A DNA stretch of 56,636 nt from Parvibaculum sp. (GTDB lineage Bacteria; Pseudomonadota; Alphaproteobacteria; Parvibaculales; Parvibaculaceae): the NCBI GenBank assembly GCA_019635975.1, contig JAHBYM010000006.1, forward strand, positions 1 through 56,636, given 5' to 3'. Positions 33,823 through 44,269 of this stretch are shown piece after piece. The notes beneath the pieces are model-generated. The model saw only the letters and a program-made list of their open reading frames with translations, was not told the origin of the DNA and ran no database searches. Each line of letters starts with the position of its first letter. Position 1 is the stretch's first letter. A program made the translations under genes and the position numbers.

Positions 33823-34230
33823 TCAGCCGCCGGACAATACAATGTCGACGCGGTCCTGCGGACCGCTGTCCGATGTTCCGCCGAGTGCGCGGACGCGAAT
33901 CCGGTCGCCGACAACGCCTTCGCCGACCAGCTTCTGCATTACCGCCACGGCGCGGCGGAGCGACAGTTTGCGTGCCGTCGAGGAGGCGTCATGGGGCGGG
34001 CCGGCATAGGCCTTGATCAGCAGGCGGCTGCTTTGCCGCCGGACGTCGGTCGCGAAAGCGGCGATTTCGTCGTGGGCGGCGGGGCTCAGAGCGGATTCAT
34101 TGGGCGCGAAGGCGATGCGCAGCAGCGCCGTTTCGGGAAAGGGCAAGGGCCCCTCGGCGGCCACGGCCGGCAGAGCGCTCGCAAGGAGGATGGCGATTGC
34201 CGCTAGGCCGGTCCTGCTACGCGATATCAT
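33823..34230 (-). CDS. Small periplasmic OmpA-like protein
   Basis: 135 residues from the ATG at 34230, with a cleavable signal peptide (TGLAAIAILLASALPAVAAE). The rest is a compact OmpA-type domain: LLRIAFAPNESALSPAAHDE, LLIKAYAGPP, KLSLRRAVAVMQKLVGEGV, RVRALGG and RVDIVLSGG. It lacks the long N-terminal part of the neighbouring OmpA protein and has no lipobox. It lies 32 bases ahead of the MotA-like gene and probably belongs to the same unit. Its role is unknown, perhaps a second peptidoglycan contact. Confidence 0.75.
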   Translation of the reverse strand: MISRSRTGLAAIAILLASALPAVAAEGPLPFPETALLRIAFAPNESALSPAAHDEIAAFATDVRRQSSRLLIKAYAGPPHDASSTARKLSLRRAVAVMQKLVGEGVVGDRIRVRALGGTSDSGPQDRVDIVLSGG

Positions 34231-34367
34231 GCGGTCATCCGTGGGCGGGTCGTGAGCGAGCATGAGCGTCGAAACTGTCGCGGCCCAGTCTAGGCGCGTT
34301 CGCGCCATGCGAACAGACCTTGGCGGATGAGGCGTAGAGAGGAATTCGGGCGGAAATACGGCTCGTA

Positions 34368-35171
34368 TCAGGCCGGCTTGTGCGCTTTTTTCAGCACATC
34401 GGCGAGCTGGCGGTGGAGCGTTTCGTTGCCTGCAACGATACCGCCCGTATCGAGCATCGTGTCGCGGCCGTTGAGATCGGTGACGAAGCCGCCGGCTTCG
34501 CGCACGAGGATAATGCCGGCGGCGACATCCCAGGCGGCGAGGTTTGCTTCCCAATAGGCGTCGAGACGTCCGGCGGCGACCCAGGCGAGATCGAGTGCTG
34601 CCGATCCCATGCGGCGCACGCCCGCGACCTCGTTCATCACAACACCAAGCTCGGCCGTGAAGCGTTGATGGCCGGGCCGGCCGATATGCGGAATGCCGGT
34701 GCCGACGACGGCTTGCGCCAGTTCGCGGCGCACCGCGACGCGGATGCGCCGGTCGTTGAGAAAGGCGCCCTGGCCTTTTTCGGCGATGAACATTTCATCC
34801 GAGATCGGGTTGTAGACGAGCCCGGCGACGATCTGGCCTTCGCGCTCCAGCGCGATCGAGATCGAAAACATCGGAATGCCGTGCAGGAAATTCGTCGTGC
34901 CGTCGAGCGGATCGATGATCCAGCGGTGCGACTTGTCGGCGCCTTCGACGACACCGCCTTCCTCCATCAGGAAGCCGTAGCCGGGCCGCGCCTTGGACAG
35001 CTCCTGGAAGATAACCTTCTCGGCCTTCCGGTCGGCGGCGGTGACGAAATTCGCCGGGCCCTTCAGCGAGACCTGCAGATTTTCCACCTCGCCGAAGTCG
35101 CGCTGCAGTCCACGCGCCGCCTTGCGGGCGGCGGCGACCATGACGGCCATCGAAGGGGTGTGACGGGACAT
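34368..35171 (-). CDS. suhB: Inositol monophosphatase family protein
   Basis: 267 residues with the metal-binding motifs of the family: Asp47 (TAADRKAE), Glu70/Glu71 (MEEGG; the residue after the glutamates is Gly rather than the usual Ser/Thr), the signature IDPLDGTTNF (86-95) and AWDVAAGIILVREAGG near the C-terminus. It dephosphorylates inositol 1-phosphate or similar sugar phosphates with Mg2+. SuhB is the usual name in alphaproteobacteria, although close relatives include CysQ and HisN-type phosphatases. It is 20 bases downstream of efp, in the same direction. Confidence 0.88.
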   Translation of the reverse strand: MSRHTPSMAVMVAAARKAARGLQRDFGEVENLQVSLKGPANFVTAADRKAEKVIFQELSKARPGYGFLMEEGGVVEGADKSHRWIIDPLDGTTNFLHGIPMFSISIALEREGQIVAGLVYNPISDEMFIAEKGQGAFLNDRRIRVAVRRELAQAVVGTGIPHIGRPGHQRFTAELGVVMNEVAGVRRMGSAALDLAWVAAGRLDAYWEANLAAWDVAAGIILVREAGGFVTDLNGRDTMLDTGGIVAGNETLHRQLADVLKKAHKPA

Positions 35172-35191
35172 GCGTTTTACCGGCTCAGGGA

Positions 35192-35755
35192 TCAGTCGGC
35201 GCGGCGCAGATAGGTGACTTCGTTCGTGTCGACCACGATGCGCTCGCCAGTGGTGATGAAGGGCGGCACCATCACGCGGACGCCGTTTTCAAGCAGGGCG
35301 GGCTTGTAGGAGCTGGCCGCCGTCTGTCCCTTCACGGTCGGTTCGGTTTCGGTGATTTCCAGCACCACCTGATCGGGAAGCGATATGCCGAGCGGCTTTC
35401 CTTCGTGGCTTTCGACGGTCACCTTCATGCCGTCCTGCAGGAAGGCCGCGCGCTCGCCGACCCAGTCCTTCGCGAGTTCGATCTGCTCGTAGCTTTCATT
35501 GTCCATGAAAGTCAGCATTCCGTCGTTCTCGTAGAGATACTGGTAGTCCTTCTGTTCGAGCCGCACGCGTTCGACCGTTTCGGCGGAGCGGAAGCGCTCG
35601 TTCAGCTTGCGACCATCGACGAGGTTCTTCAGCTCGACCTGCGCGAAAGCGCCGCCCTTGCCGGGCTTCACATGCTGGACCTTGACCGCAGCCCAGAGGC
35701 CGCCTTCGTGCTCAATGACGTTGCCGGGGCGGATTTCGTTGCCGTTGATCTTCAT
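35192..35755 (-). CDS. efp: Elongation factor P
   Basis: 187 residues from the ATG at 35755 ([20 protein letters not shown]). Three beta-barrel domains as usual: the first with the tip loop VKPGKGGAF, where Lys33 is the residue corresponding to the modified lysine of E. coli EF-P; the second beginning after [20 protein letters not shown]; the third ending [19 protein letters not shown]. It relieves ribosome stalling at polyproline. The modifying enzymes EpmA/EpmB are not in the window. The open frame upstream (29 codons) was discarded. Confidence 0.95.
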   Translation of the reverse strand: MKINGNEIRPGNVIEHEGGLWAAVKVQHVKPGKGGAFAQVELKNLVDGRKLNERFRSAETVERVRLEQKDYQYLYENDGMLTFMDNESYEQIELAKDWVGERAAFLQDGMKVTVESHEGKPLGISLPDQVVLEITETEPTVKGQTAASSYKPALLENGVRVMVPPFITTGERIVVDTNEVTYLRRAD

Positions 35756-35902
35756 GGGATGCTCGAATTCGGGGATTGCTGAATCTGGAAAAGGGCGTCG
35801 GGGCTTGCCGGTGAGGCTCGACCGGCGTTCTGATAACACCATGCGCGGGCAATGGACAGAGCCTTTCGGCCGAAAGGCGTATGCCGGCCGGACGGTTGGC
35901 GT

Positions 35903-36985
35903 TCAGTTCGCCGCCGCGCCGCCCCTGGCGGCACTGTCCCATTTCGCGAGCTGTTCCTCGACCTGGGCAGTGATTTCGGGGGTGATTTCGGGCTCAATGG
36001 AGTTCCGAAGCGTCGCGTCCTCATATCCGCCGCGCTCTGCGAGCGTCAGCCAGAGCAGGGCGGCGGCAACGTCGCGCGCGACGCCCTGACCGAGAAAATA
36101 GAGGCGCGCCAGGCGGTCCTGCGCCAGCGGATCGCCGCGCATGGCCGCCTCGGTGAACCATCTGGCGGCCGTCGTGTCGTTGCGTTCGACGCCCTCACCG
36201 CCGAGATAGGCGAAGGCCAGCGCCGTTTGTGCTTCCGGCAGGCCGCCTTCTGCGGCAACTGTAAAGCGCCGGGCCGCCTCGGCCGGGTTTTTCGACAGGC
36301 CTACGCCGTCCTGCAGCATCAGGCCGAGCTGGTAGCTGGCCTCGGGCTGGCCTTGATCGGCTGCCAGCCGGAAATAGCGCGCCGCTTCGCCGAGATTTTG
36401 CGGCTTGCCCCGGCCGGCGGCAAAAAGCGTTCCGAGATAGTATTGCGCGTCGGCGTGGCCGGTTTTTGCGGCACTTTCGAAGAGCGACGCCGCCATACCG
36501 ATGTCGCGCGGCCCGCCATGGCCGGTCGTGTACATCATGCCGAGTTCGGTGACGGCGCCGGCATGTCCCTGATCGGCTGCTTTCTGGAAGAGCTTGCGCG
36601 CCGCTTCGGGCGTGGCACCGTCGATGCGGCCATATTCCATCAGCATGGCGAGCGCGTATTGCGCGCTGGCGTCGCCCTGGTCGGCCGCCATGCGAAACCA
36701 CTTGGCGGCTTCGTTGCCGTCGGGGGCGACACCTTCGCCATTGTTGTAGATCGAGCCGAGCATCAGTTGTGCGGCGATGTCGCCTTTTTCGGCAAGCGGC
36801 AGGGCAAGGCGCCGCGCCTCTGCGTAGCGCTCTTCCCGATAGGCCGCCATCGCCGGCGCCATCGCGTCGGAACCCGGCTTTGCCTGCGCTGCGCGCGGGG
36901 AGGGCGCATTCTGCGCGGACGCGTCGGGCATTGCGGCCCACGCCGATGCGATGGCCAGACACAACGCAACAACTAGATGCCTCAT
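35903..36985 (-). CDS. Secreted Sel1-repeat protein
   Basis: 360 residues with a signal peptide ([20 protein letters not shown]) and about seven Sel1-like repeats between residues 55 and 330 (for example [52 protein letters not shown]). Such repeats form curved alpha-solenoids used as protein-docking surfaces, here in the periplasm. Its ATG overlaps the thiE stop (ATGA), so it is translated with thiE, although no functional link is known. The partner it binds is not evident. Confidence 0.87.
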   Translation of the reverse strand: MRHLVVALCLAIASAWAAMPDASAQNAPSPRAAQAKPGSDAMAPAMAAYREERYAEARRLALPLAEKGDIAAQLMLGSIYNNGEGVAPDGNEAAKWFRMAADQGDASAQYALAMLMEYGRIDGATPEAARKLFQKAADQGHAGAVTELGMMYTTGHGGPRDIGMAASLFESAAKTGHADAQYYLGTLFAAGRGKPQNLGEAARYFRLAADQGQPEASYQLGLMLQDGVGLSKNPAEAARRFTVAAEGGLPEAQTALAFAYLGGEGVERNDTTAARWFTEAAMRGDPLAQDRLARLYFLGQGVARDVAAALLWLTLAERGGYEDATLRNSIEPEITPEITAQVEEQLAKWDSAARGGAAAN

Positions 36986-37653
36986 CGGGACTTACTTTCC
37001 TCGGCCAGAATTCGATCGAAGGCGCGCATGGCGGCGGCTGGCCCCTCGGCATGGGCCCAGACGCCTGACGACACGGCCAGAAAATCCGCCCCGGCACGCA
37101 CCAGCTCTGCGGCATTTTGAACCGTGATGCCGCCGATCGCCACACAAGGCACCACGAAAGTCTCCGACCACCAGGTCAGGATTTCCGGTTCGGCCCTACT
37201 TATAGGGGTTTTTGTGTCGGTTTCGTAAAAGGCGCCGAAAGCCACATAGTCCGCACCGGCCTCGCCCGCTTCCATCGCCAGGTGGCGCGAGGCATGACAG
37301 GTGACGCCAACGATCCGGTCGGCGCCGACGATTTTCCGGGCTTCGGCATAGCTCGTGTCCGTCTGGCCCACATGGACACCGTCGGCGCCGAGTTCCGCCG
37401 CGAGGTCGGGCCGGTCGTTAACGATGAAAGCGACATCGCGTGCATGGGCAAGCGGCATCAAGGCTTCGGTTGCCCGACGGATGTCGTCGTCGGCGGGCGG
37501 CGCCTCGTTTTCGCCTTTCAGCCGGAGTTGCAGGCTCGCGACATCGCCCGCGTCGAGCGCGGACTTCAACGTGTCGGCGAAGGCGCGCGGCTCAAAACGC
37601 GGCGGCGTGATGAGATAGAGGCGGCAGGGTGTTTCGGCATTCGGGTCGGTCAT
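36982..37653 (-). CDS. thiE: Thiamine phosphate synthase
   Basis: 223 residues from the ATG at 37653. TIM-barrel enzyme with LQLRLKG at the end of strand 2, [20 protein letters not shown] (pyrophosphate-binding region), [31 protein letters not shown] and [20 protein letters not shown]. It joins HMP-PP and the thiazole phosphate to make thiamine phosphate. The usual GQ(D/E)D after HVG is GQTD, and the FGPVFPT stretch is replaced by FGAFYET, so it is a somewhat divergent copy. No thiC, thiG or TPP riboswitch is present in the window. Confidence 0.87.
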   Translation of the reverse strand: MTDPNAETPCRLYLITPPRFEPRAFADTLKSALDAGDVASLQLRLKGENEAPPADDDIRRATEALMPLAHARDVAFIVNDRPDLAAELGADGVHVGQTDTSYAEARKIVGADRIVGVTCHASRHLAMEAGEAGADYVAFGAFYETDTKTPISRAEPEILTWWSETFVVPCVAIGGITVQNAAELVRAGADFLAVSSGVWAHAEGPAAAMRAFDRILAEESKSR

Positions 37654-37714
37654 GGGCGGGTTTGTAGCGCGAAGCGGGGCTTCGTGCACGTCCCCTTCAT
37701 GGGCCGCGTCCGGT

Positions 37715-38734
37715 TCAGGCCGCTTTTTCGAGTGCCGCTTTCCAGTCGCCGAGCGTCGCGAGGCCGTTCATCTTCGCGCGGTGCAGGAAGGCCCTCTGGC
37801 CGGCCGGCACGTTCTGCGCCTCGCCGCCCCATGCCTTCAGCGGCGCTGCCTGAAGCGCGCGGCCATAGGAGAAGGACATTTTCCACGGGAAGCCGCCAAT
37901 CGCGTTCATCGCGTTGAGATGCGCGGTCGCGTCTTCGTCCGACTGGCCGCCCGACAGGAAGACGATGCCGGGGATTGCCGCCGGAACCGTGCGCCTGAAG
38001 CAGGCGATGGTCTTTTCGGCAACTTCCTCGACACTGGCCTGCTTGCCGCATTTCTTGCCGGCAATCACCATGTTGGGCTTCAGCACCGTGCCCTCAAGAC
38101 GAACGCGATGGGCCGCGAGGCGATCGAAGAGAATGCGCAGCGTTTCCTCGGTGACTTCGAAGCAACGGTCGACATCGTGGCCGCCATCCATCAGCACTTC
38201 GGGCTCGACGATGGGGACGATCTTCGCCTGCTGGCAAAGCGCCGCGTAGCGCGCCAGCGCCTCGGCATTGGCTTCGAGGCAGGTGCGGGTCGGGATGCCC
38301 GGCGCTATGTCGATGACGGCGCGCCATTTCGCGAAGCGTGCGCCGAGGTCGTGGTATTCCGCCAGTCGCTCGCCGAGGCCGTCGAGGCCCTCGGTGATCT
38401 TCTCGCCCGGGAAACCGGGCATGTCCTTGGCGCCGGTATCGACCTTGATGCCGGGGATCGAGCCCGCCTTTTTTATGATCTCGACCAGCGGTGTGCCGTC
38501 CTTCGCTTTCTGGCGGATCGTTTCGTCGTAGAGGATCACGCCGGAGATATATTTCTTCATCGCCTCTTCGGTGCGGAACAGCATTTCGCGGTAGTCGCGT
38601 CGGCTGTCGGCCGTCGATTCCACGTTGATGCTGTCGAAGCGCTTCTTGATCGTGCCCGAACTTTCATCGGCGGCGAGAATGCCTTTGCCCGGCGCGGCCA
38701 TGGCCTCGGCAATCGATTCAAGGGTCTCAGTCAT
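37715..38734 (-). CDS. fba: Fructose-bisphosphate aldolase, class I
   Basis: 339 residues from the ATG at 38734. Class I motifs: [17 protein letters not shown] near the start, FAKWRAVI with Lys136, PIVEPEV with Glu178, and the Schiff-base lysine Lys219 in GTVLKPNMV, followed by [19 protein letters not shown]. It cleaves fructose 1,6-bisphosphate without metal. This animal-like class I enzyme directly after pgk is a frequent alphaproteobacterial arrangement. It is 31 bases downstream of pgk and is the last of the tkt-gap-pgk-fba block. Confidence 0.94.
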   Translation of the reverse strand: MTETLESIAEAMAAPGKGILAADESSGTIKKRFDSINVESTADSRRDYREMLFRTEEAMKKYISGVILYDETIRQKAKDGTPLVEIIKKAGSIPGIKVDTGAKDMPGFPGEKITEGLDGLGERLAEYHDLGARFAKWRAVIDIAPGIPTRTCLEANAEALARYAALCQQAKIVPIVEPEVLMDGGHDVDRCFEVTEETLRILFDRLAAHRVRLEGTVLKPNMVIAGKKCGKQASVEEVAEKTIACFRRTVPAAIPGIVFLSGGQSDEDATAHLNAMNAIGGFPWKMSFSYGRALQAAPLKAWGGEAQNVPAGQRAFLHRAKMNGLATLGDWKAALEKAA

Positions 38735-38765
38735 TTCATCGTTCTCCCAGTTCTCGCCTTTCGGC

Positions 38766-39974
38766 TCAACTTCTCGCCAGCGCCGCAACGCCCGGCAGTT
38801 CCACGCCTTCCATCCATTCGAGGAAGGCGCCGCCCGCGGCGGATACATAGGTAAAATCGTCGGCCGCGCCTGCTTCGTTGAGCGCCGCCACCGTGTCGCC
38901 GCCGCCGGCGACCGACACAAGCTCGCCCTGTTTGCTGCGCATCGCGACGAGGCGCGCGGCCTCGACGGTGCCGCGGTCGAAGGGCGGGATTTCGAAAGCG
39001 CCGAGCGGCCCGTTCCAGACCACCGTCTTCGCCGTTTCGAAGCGGCCGGCCAGATGTTTCAGTGTATCGGGTCCGACATCGAGGATCATCATGTCCTCCG
39101 GCACCGCATCCGCCGAAACCGTGTGTGCCGCGGCGCCTGCCTTGAACTCGGCGGCCACGACGACGTCAGTCGGCAGCACAATGTCGCAATTCTCGGTGCG
39201 GGCGTTGGCGAGAATATGGCGGGCTGTGTCGAAAAGATCGGGTTCGCAGAGCGACTTGCCGATCTTTTTGCCTTGCGCCGCCAGAAACGTGTTGGCCATG
39301 CCGCCGCCGATGACCAGGGCATCGACCTTTTTGACGAGGTTGGCGAGGAGCGCGATTTTCGTGGAGATTTTTGCGCCGCCGACAACCGCCACCACTGGGC
39401 GTTTCGGCGTGCCGAGCGCAGCCTCGAGCGCCGTCAGCTCGGCTTCCATCGCGCGGCCCGCATAAGACGGCAGGAAGCGGGTGATGCCTTCGGTCGAGCC
39501 ATGCGCGCGATGGGCGCAGGAAAAGGCGTCGTTGACATAGATGTCGCCGTTTTTCGCCAGCGCGGCGGCGAAATCGGGATCGTTCTTTTCCTCGCCGGCA
39601 TGGAAGCGCGTGTTTTCGAGCACCAGAATGCCGTCCGGCGCGAGGGCCTCGATGGCGCGCTGGGCGGCCTCGCCGATGCAGTCGTCGGCGAAGGCGACCC
39701 TTCCACCGGTGTGAGCGGAAAGCGCCTCGGCGACAGGCTTCAGCGAATATTTGGCGTCCGGCTTGCCCTTGGGGCGGCCGAAATGCGACAGCACGACGAC
39801 CTTCGCACCGCGTCCGGCGAGTTCGGTCAGGGTCGGCGCCACGCGTTCGAGCCGCGTGGCGTCGCCCACTTTTCCGTCCTGCATCGGCACGTTGAGATCG
39901 GCGCGGACCAGCACCCGACGGCCCTTGATGTCGGCCGTTGCGAAAAGATCGTCGAGCGTTTTGTGACCGGCCAT
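38766..39974 (-). CDS. pgk: Phosphoglycerate kinase
   Basis: 402 residues with the PGK signature [24 protein letters not shown], the triose-binding [15 protein letters not shown], the hinge [14 protein letters not shown] and the nucleotide site [13 protein letters not shown] with [13 protein letters not shown] at the C-terminus. It transfers phosphate between 1,3-bisphosphoglycerate and ADP. It lies 18 bases after gap, in the same transcript. Confidence 0.96.
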   Translation of the reverse strand: MAGHKTLDDLFATADIKGRRVLVRADLNVPMQDGKVGDATRLERVAPTLTELAGRGAKVVVLSHFGRPKGKPDAKYSLKPVAEALSAHTGGRVAFADDCIGEAAQRAIEALAPDGILVLENTRFHAGEEKNDPDFAAALAKNGDIYVNDAFSCAHRAHGSTEGITRFLPSYAGRAMEAELTALEAALGTPKRPVVAVVGGAKISTKIALLANLVKKVDALVIGGGMANTFLAAQGKKIGKSLCEPDLFDTARHILANARTENCDIVLPTDVVVAAEFKAGAAAHTVSADAVPEDMMILDVGPDTLKHLAGRFETAKTVVWNGPLGAFEIPPFDRGTVEAARLVAMRSKQGELVSVAGGGDTVAALNEAGAADDFTYVSAAGGAFLEWMEGVELPGVAALARS

Positions 39975-39992
39975 CTGGCGTTCAGGCTCCGA

Positions 39993-41000
39993 TCAGAGAA
40001 GCTTGCCCATCGCGACGGCAGTGTCACCCATGCGGTTGGAGAAGCCCCATTCGTTGTCGTACCAGGCGAGCACCCGCACCAGCTTGCCGTCGATGACCTG
40101 TGTCTGGGTCAGGTCGAACGTCGAGGAGGCCGGGTTGTGGTTGAAGTCGATCGAGACGTTCGGCTCGTTGGTGGTCGCCAGAATGCCTTTCAGCGGGCCC
40201 TTCGAGGCGGCAATGATGGCGGCATTCACTTCTTCCGCTGTCACTTTCTTCTTTGCCGTGAAGACGAGGTCGATCACCGAGACGTTCGGGGTCGGCACGC
40301 GGATCGAGGTGCCGTCGAGCTTGCCCTTCAGTTCCGGCAGCACGAGGCCGACGGCCTTGGCGGCACCGGTCGAGGTCGGGATCATCGAGACGGCGGCCGC
40401 GCGGGCGCGGCGCGGATCCTTGTGCAGCGTGTCGACAGTGTTCTGGTCGCCCGTATATGCGTGGATCGTCGTCATGTAGCCCTGTTCGATGCCGCAGGAC
40501 TTGTGCAGCACCTGCGCCACCGGCGCGAGGCAGTTGGTGGTGCAGGAGGCGTTGGAGACGATCTTGTGCGACTTCTTCAGATCCTTGTGGTTGACGCCGT
40601 AGACAACTGTCAGGTCGGCTTCTTCGCCGGGCGCCGAAATCAACACCTTCTTCGCGCCGGCTTTCAGATGGGCGGCCGCCTTGTCGCGGGCGGTGAAGAG
40701 ACCTGTGCATTCGAGCGCGATGTCGACGCCGAGTTCCTTCCACGGAAGTTTCGACGGATCGCGCTCGGCAATCACCTTGATCGGTCCGCGGCCCAGATCC
40801 ATCGACGATTTCGTCGTCTTGATCTTGCCGGGGAAGGGTCCGTGGACGCTGTCGTATTTCAGCAGCAGCGCGTTGGCGTCGACAGAGCCCAGATCGTTGA
40901 TCGCGACGACCTCGATGTCCTTGCGGCCCGATTCCGCGATGGCGCGCAGCACCAGCCGCCCGATCCGCCCGAATCCGTTAATCGCAACGCGCACAGCCAT
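39993..41000 (-). CDS. gap: Glyceraldehyde-3-phosphate dehydrogenase, type I
   Basis: 335 residues: NAD-binding start [26 protein letters not shown] with the Asp that favours NAD+, the active-site signature SNASCTTNC with nucleophile Cys153 and base His180 ([11 protein letters not shown]), [12 protein letters not shown] and [14 protein letters not shown]. It oxidises glyceraldehyde 3-phosphate. It sits 26 bases after tkt in the carbon-metabolism block, which suggests shared control with pentose-phosphate flux. Confidence 0.96.
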   Translation of the reverse strand: MAVRVAINGFGRIGRLVLRAIAESGRKDIEVVAINDLGSVDANALLLKYDSVHGPFPGKIKTTKSSMDLGRGPIKVIAERDPSKLPWKELGVDIALECTGLFTARDKAAAHLKAGAKKVLISAPGEEADLTVVYGVNHKDLKKSHKIVSNASCTTNCLAPVAQVLHKSCGIEQGYMTTIHAYTGDQNTVDTLHKDPRRARAAAVSMIPTSTGAAKAVGLVLPELKGKLDGTSIRVPTPNVSVIDLVFTAKKKVTAEEVNAAIIAASKGPLKGILATTNEPNVSIDFNHNPASSTFDLTQTQVIDGKLVRVLAWYDNEWGFSNRMGDTAVAMGKLL

Positions 41001-41026
41001 TTTGTTCTCCCGAGCCTTGTGTTGTC

Positions 41027-43075
41027 TTACGAAATTTCCGCCAGCCGCGCCTTGGCCGCGGCCACGGCCGCCTCGGCGGTGATGTTGAAGTGATTGTAGA
41101 GATCGGGCGCCGGCGCCGAGGCGCCGAAACCTTCCATGCCGATGAAGTCGCCATCGGCGCCAATATAGCGGTCCCAGCCATAGCGGACCGCCGCTTCGAT
41201 CGCGATTTTCACGGTGCCTTCGCCGAGCATACCGGCGCGGAATTCGCGCGACTGTTGTTCGAAGAGCTCGAGGCAGGGCATCGAGACGACGCGCGCCGGA
41301 ATGCCGTCTTTTTCAAGTTGCGCCTGTGCCGCCATGGCGATCTCGACTTCGGAGCCCGTCGCCAGCAGCGAGACCTTGGCCTTGGCCGAGGCCGGCGAAA
41401 GTTCGTAGGCGCCGCGCGCGCAAAGATTTTTCTCTGAATTCTCGAGGCGGACGGCCGGAAGGTTCTGGCGCGTCAGGGCCAGCACCGAGGGCGTGTCCTT
41501 CGCTTCGAGCGCAAGCTGCCAGCATTCGAGCGTCTCGACGGCATCGGCGGGGCGGAAGACCAGAAGGTTCGGCATCGCGCGCAGACTCGCCAGATGTTCG
41601 ACCGGCTGGTGCGTCGGGCCGTCCTCGCCAAGGCCGATCGAGTCATGCGTCATCACATAGACGACGCGCTGGCCCATCAGCGCCGACAGGCGGATTGCCG
41701 GACGGCAGTAGTCGGTGAAAACGAGGAACGTGCCGGAATAAGGGATCAGGCCCTTGTGCAGCGCAATGCCGTTCATCGCGGCGGCCATGCCGTGTTCGCG
41801 AATGCCGTAATGGATGAAGGAACCCGAGAAGTCCTCCGCCGTCACGACCTTCTGCTCTTTCGAGCGTGTATTGTTGGAGCCGGTCAGGTCGGCCGACCCG
41901 CCGATCGTTTCCGGCAGCACGGCGTTGATGACGTTCAGCGCTTCCTCGGAGGATTTGCGCGTTGCCCATTTCGGTTTCTCGGCGACAAGCTTTTCCTTGA
42001 AAGTGGCAATCGCCTTACCGAGTTCGGCCGGCAGGTCGCCGGCGAGGCGGCGTTCGAATTCGGTTCGAGCGGGCGCGTCCAGCGCGGCCAGCCGGTCTTC
42101 CCAGGCCTTGCGCGCCTTGACGTTGCGCAGCCCGGCAATGCGCCATGCGTCCAGCGTTTCGCTCGGGACGACGAAAGGCTCGGCCGACCAGCCAAGCGTG
42201 GTGCGCGCCAGCGCGATTTCGTCGGGACCGAGCGGCGAGCCATGCGCGGACGACTTGCCCTGCTTGTTGGGTGCGCCATAGCCGATCACCGTGCGGCAGG
42301 CGATCAGTGTCGGGCGGTCGGACTTGCGGGCCGTCTCGATGGCGGCGGCGATCTCGTCGGGATTGTGACCGTCGATGCGGATGGCGTCCCAGCCGGCGGC
42401 TTCGAAACGCTTCAGCGCGTCGCCCGATTCCGAAAGCGACAACGCGCCGTCGATGGTGATGCCGTTGTCGTCGTAGAGGACGATCAGCTTCGCCAGTTTC
42501 AGGTGGCCGGCAAGCCCGATCGCCTCGTGGCTGACGCCTTCCATCAGGTCGCCGTCGGAGGCCAGCACATAAGTGTAGTGATCGACGATCTTGTCGCTGA
42601 AACGGGCGGCCTGCAGGCGTTCGGCCAGCGCCATGCCGACCGCCGTCGCGATGCCCTGACCGAGTGGGCCTGTCGTGGTTTCGACACCCGCCGCGTGACC
42701 GTATTCCGGATGGCCGGCGGTGATGCTCCCGAGCTGACGGAAATTCCGGATCTGCTCGATCGTCATGTCTTCATAGCCGAGCAGGTAGTTGAGGGCGTAG
42801 AGCAGCATCGAACCGTGGCCTGCCGAGAGCACGAAGCGGTCGCGGTCGGGCCAGTGCGGCGCGCGCGGGTCGATTTTCAGGAAACGGGTGAAGAGGACCG
42901 TCGCGATGTCGGCCGTGCCCATCGGCATGCCCGGATGACCGCAATTGGCCTGTTGCACCGCGTCCATCGCCAGCGCCCGAATGGCATTGGCGAGATTGTG
43001 ATGGGAAGCCGCCGGCGCTTTTCCGGCTGAGGCTTCCACCGTCGCGGCGAGGGCGGATTTTTCGGTTGGTGTCAT
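41027..43075 (-). CDS. tkt: Transketolase
   Basis: 682 residues. Thiamine pyrophosphate site [21 protein letters not shown]-terminal [33 protein letters not shown], and the pyrimidine domain with [20 protein letters not shown], all characteristic of bacterial transketolase. It moves two-carbon units in the pentose-phosphate pathway or Calvin cycle. An alanine-rich segment of about 20 residues precedes the conserved N-terminus ([17 protein letters not shown]). It is the first gene of tkt-gap-pgk-fba. It is divergent from the DUF4164-zapA unit. Confidence 0.95.
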   Translation of the reverse strand: MTPTEKSALAATVEASAGKAPAASHHNLANAIRALAMDAVQQANCGHPGMPMGTADIATVLFTRFLKIDPRAPHWPDRDRFVLSAGHGSMLLYALNYLLGYEDMTIEQIRNFRQLGSITAGHPEYGHAAGVETTTGPLGQGIATAVGMALAERLQAARFSDKIVDHYTYVLASDGDLMEGVSHEAIGLAGHLKLAKLIVLYDDNGITIDGALSLSESGDALKRFEAAGWDAIRIDGHNPDEIAAAIETARKSDRPTLIACRTVIGYGAPNKQGKSSAHGSPLGPDEIALARTTLGWSAEPFVVPSETLDAWRIAGLRNVKARKAWEDRLAALDAPARTEFERRLAGDLPAELGKAIATFKEKLVAEKPKWATRKSSEEALNVINAVLPETIGGSADLTGSNNTRSKEQKVVTAEDFSGSFIHYGIREHGMAAAMNGIALHKGLIPYSGTFLVFTDYCRPAIRLSALMGQRVVYVMTHDSIGLGEDGPTHQPVEHLASLRAMPNLLVFRPADAVETLECWQLALEAKDTPSVLALTRQNLPAVRLENSEKNLCARGAYELSPASAKAKVSLLATGSEVEIAMAAQAQLEKDGIPARVVSMPCLELFEQQSREFRAGMLGEGTVKIAIEAAVRYGWDRYIGADGDFIGMEGFGASAPAPDLYNHFNITAEAAVAAAKARLAEIS

Positions 43076-43292
43076 GTGTCACTCTGTAGCCCAGGCGGGC
43101 CTGAGCGGGCATGGAGGTCGCGGGGTCTAGAAACCGCAAGTTTGGCTCGGATCGGGCCCTCCCGAGAGCGGCGCCACAATGACCACGGGACCCGGTTGAG
43201 TCAATGCCGGAATGGCCGTCCCGGCGCCTGCATTCGGGCCTATCGTCCTGCGATTTCGCAGGACTTCCGCGCGCTTATTCGCGGGGCCGCCG

Positions 43293-43322
43293 TTGACCTT
43301 GTTTCCCCGCCCCGCCTATCTT
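43293..43322 (+). promoter_or_regulatory. Probable sigma-70 promoter of DUF4164-zapA
   Basis: -35 TTGACC (43293-43298) and -10 TATCTT (43317-43322) with an 18-base spacer, about 40 bases ahead of the DUF4164 ATG. A perfect 7-bp hairpin (TCCTGCG-ATTT-CGCAGGA, 43246-43263) lies upstream. Confidence 0.5.
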
Positions 43323-43363
43323 GGGCCGCGAGGCCGAACGGAGCCTCGAAGCCGGACAAAAGC

Positions 43364-43630
43364 ATGACCAAACTCGATTCGGCGATGGAGCGCTTCTCAA
43401 GCGCGGTCGACAGGCTTGAAGCGACGATCAATCGTCAGGTGGTGCGGCTGCAGGCGGCAAAGAGCCTGCAGGCACAAACCGATACGCTCAAGGAAGACAG
43501 GGCCGCGCTTGCCGAGGAGCTCGACCAGATGCGGTCGGAAGCGCGCCGGCTCAACGAACTCAACGAACGCGCGTCGGAGACGCTGGCGGATGCCATCGAA
43601 GGCATTCGCGAGGTATTGGCGGACGCCTGA
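43364..43630 (+). CDS. DUF4164 coiled-coil protein
   Basis: 88 residues from the ATG at 43364: MTKLDSAMERFSSAVDRLEA, then an almost continuous coiled coil (DRAALAEELDQMRSEARRLN, NERASETLADAIEGIREVLA). This is the DUF4164 family, regularly placed before zapA in alphaproteobacteria; a role in cell division is suspected from that position only. It is 26 bases ahead of zapA. The long open frame upstream of the chosen ATG has no homology. Confidence 0.85.
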   Translation: MTKLDSAMERFSSAVDRLEATINRQVVRLQAAKSLQAQTDTLKEDRAALAEELDQMRSEARRLNELNERASETLADAIEGIREVLADA

Positions 43631-43656
43631 GAGGGGCCGCGCCGAAAGGGATTTCG

Positions 43657-44016
43657 ATGGGACAGGTCAAGGTTTCGCTGAACGATCGCACCTACACCGT
43701 TGCCTGCGGCGATGGCGAGGAAGATCACGTCCGCGAACTTGCCGCGTATATGAACAAGCATATGACAGCGCTGGCGCAGGAAGTCGGGCAGGTGGGCGAT
43801 GCGCGGTTGTTGCTGATGGCCGGGTTGCTGATTACCGACGAATTGTCGGAAGCGCTGCAAAAGACGAAAATGCTCGACCAGGAGATCGAAAATCTCTCCG
43901 GCGCGCGCTCCTCGGCGCTGGACCGGTCGCGGGAGGCGGAGGACGCGCTTGCCGACGTGCTCGACAATGCGGCGCGCCGCATCGAGGATCTTGCCAAGCG
44001 CATCGAGGCGGCGTGA
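43657..44016 (+). CDS. zapA: Cell division protein ZapA
   Basis: 119 residues. N-terminal globular part (GQVKVSLNDRTYTVACGDGE, EDHVRELAAYMNKHMTALAQ) and a C-terminal coiled coil from about 65 on. ZapA tetramers cross-link FtsZ filaments at the division ring. Position ahead of the 6S RNA and the 5-formyl-THF cyclo-ligase is the classic proteobacterial arrangement and supports all three calls. The chain is slightly longer than E. coli ZapA at the C-terminus. Confidence 0.92.
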   Translation: MGQVKVSLNDRTYTVACGDGEEDHVRELAAYMNKHMTALAQEVGQVGDARLLLMAGLLITDELSEALQKTKMLDQEIENLSGARSSALDRSREAEDALADVLDNAARRIEDLAKRIEAA

Positions 44017-44048
44017 GCCTCGTCCCTTTCCGTCCGGACGCTATGCGC

Positions 44049-44080
44049 TTGACCCGGAGGGCCTCGAAGGCCGATAGAAT
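44049..44080 (+). promoter_or_regulatory. Promoter of the 6S RNA
   Basis: -35 TTGACC (44049-44054) and -10 TAGAAT (44075-44080; GATAGA two bases earlier gives an 18-base spacer). The G-run at 44087, the expected 6S start, is 7 bases after the -10 box. Confidence 0.6.
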
Positions 44081-44086
44081 AGAACC

Positions 44087-44243
44087 GGGTGCTGCCTGGT
44101 ACGTCAGGAACACATACTCTCGGGGCCTTACGGTCCTCAAGGGAGCTGTCCCTGAGGGAGACCGTGGTCTCCTTCACACGGCGCCCACCTACGTTAGTAG
44201 GTCTCCGGGGAACGAAGTTCCAACGGCCAAGGTGGCCCCGCCT
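44087..44243 (+). ncRNA. ssrS: 6S RNA
   Basis: About 157 bases between zapA and the fau/ygfA gene, the conserved 6S location. The ends pair (GGGTGCTGCCTGG against CCAAGGTGGCCCC with interruptions), and the interior holds purine-rich bulges around paired segments such as GGGAGCTGTCCC, GAGGGAGACC and GTTAGTAGG. 6S RNA mimics an open promoter and binds sigma-70 RNA polymerase in stationary phase. Ends are estimated within about 5 bases. Confidence 0.85.
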
Positions 44244-44269
44244 TTCTCACCCTTTTCGGGATCGGCGGC

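Noticed and set aside
36982..37653. TPP riboswitch ahead of thiE
   Set aside because: The bases upstream of the thiE ATG lie in the gap after fba and contain no CUGAGA/ACYUGA-type conserved elements.
38625..41093. 822-codon open frame on the plus strand
   Set aside because: It runs antisense to fba, pgk and gap, which carry all expected motifs. Long antisense frames are normal in GC-rich coding DNA; the product is Arg/His/Gly-rich without any domain.
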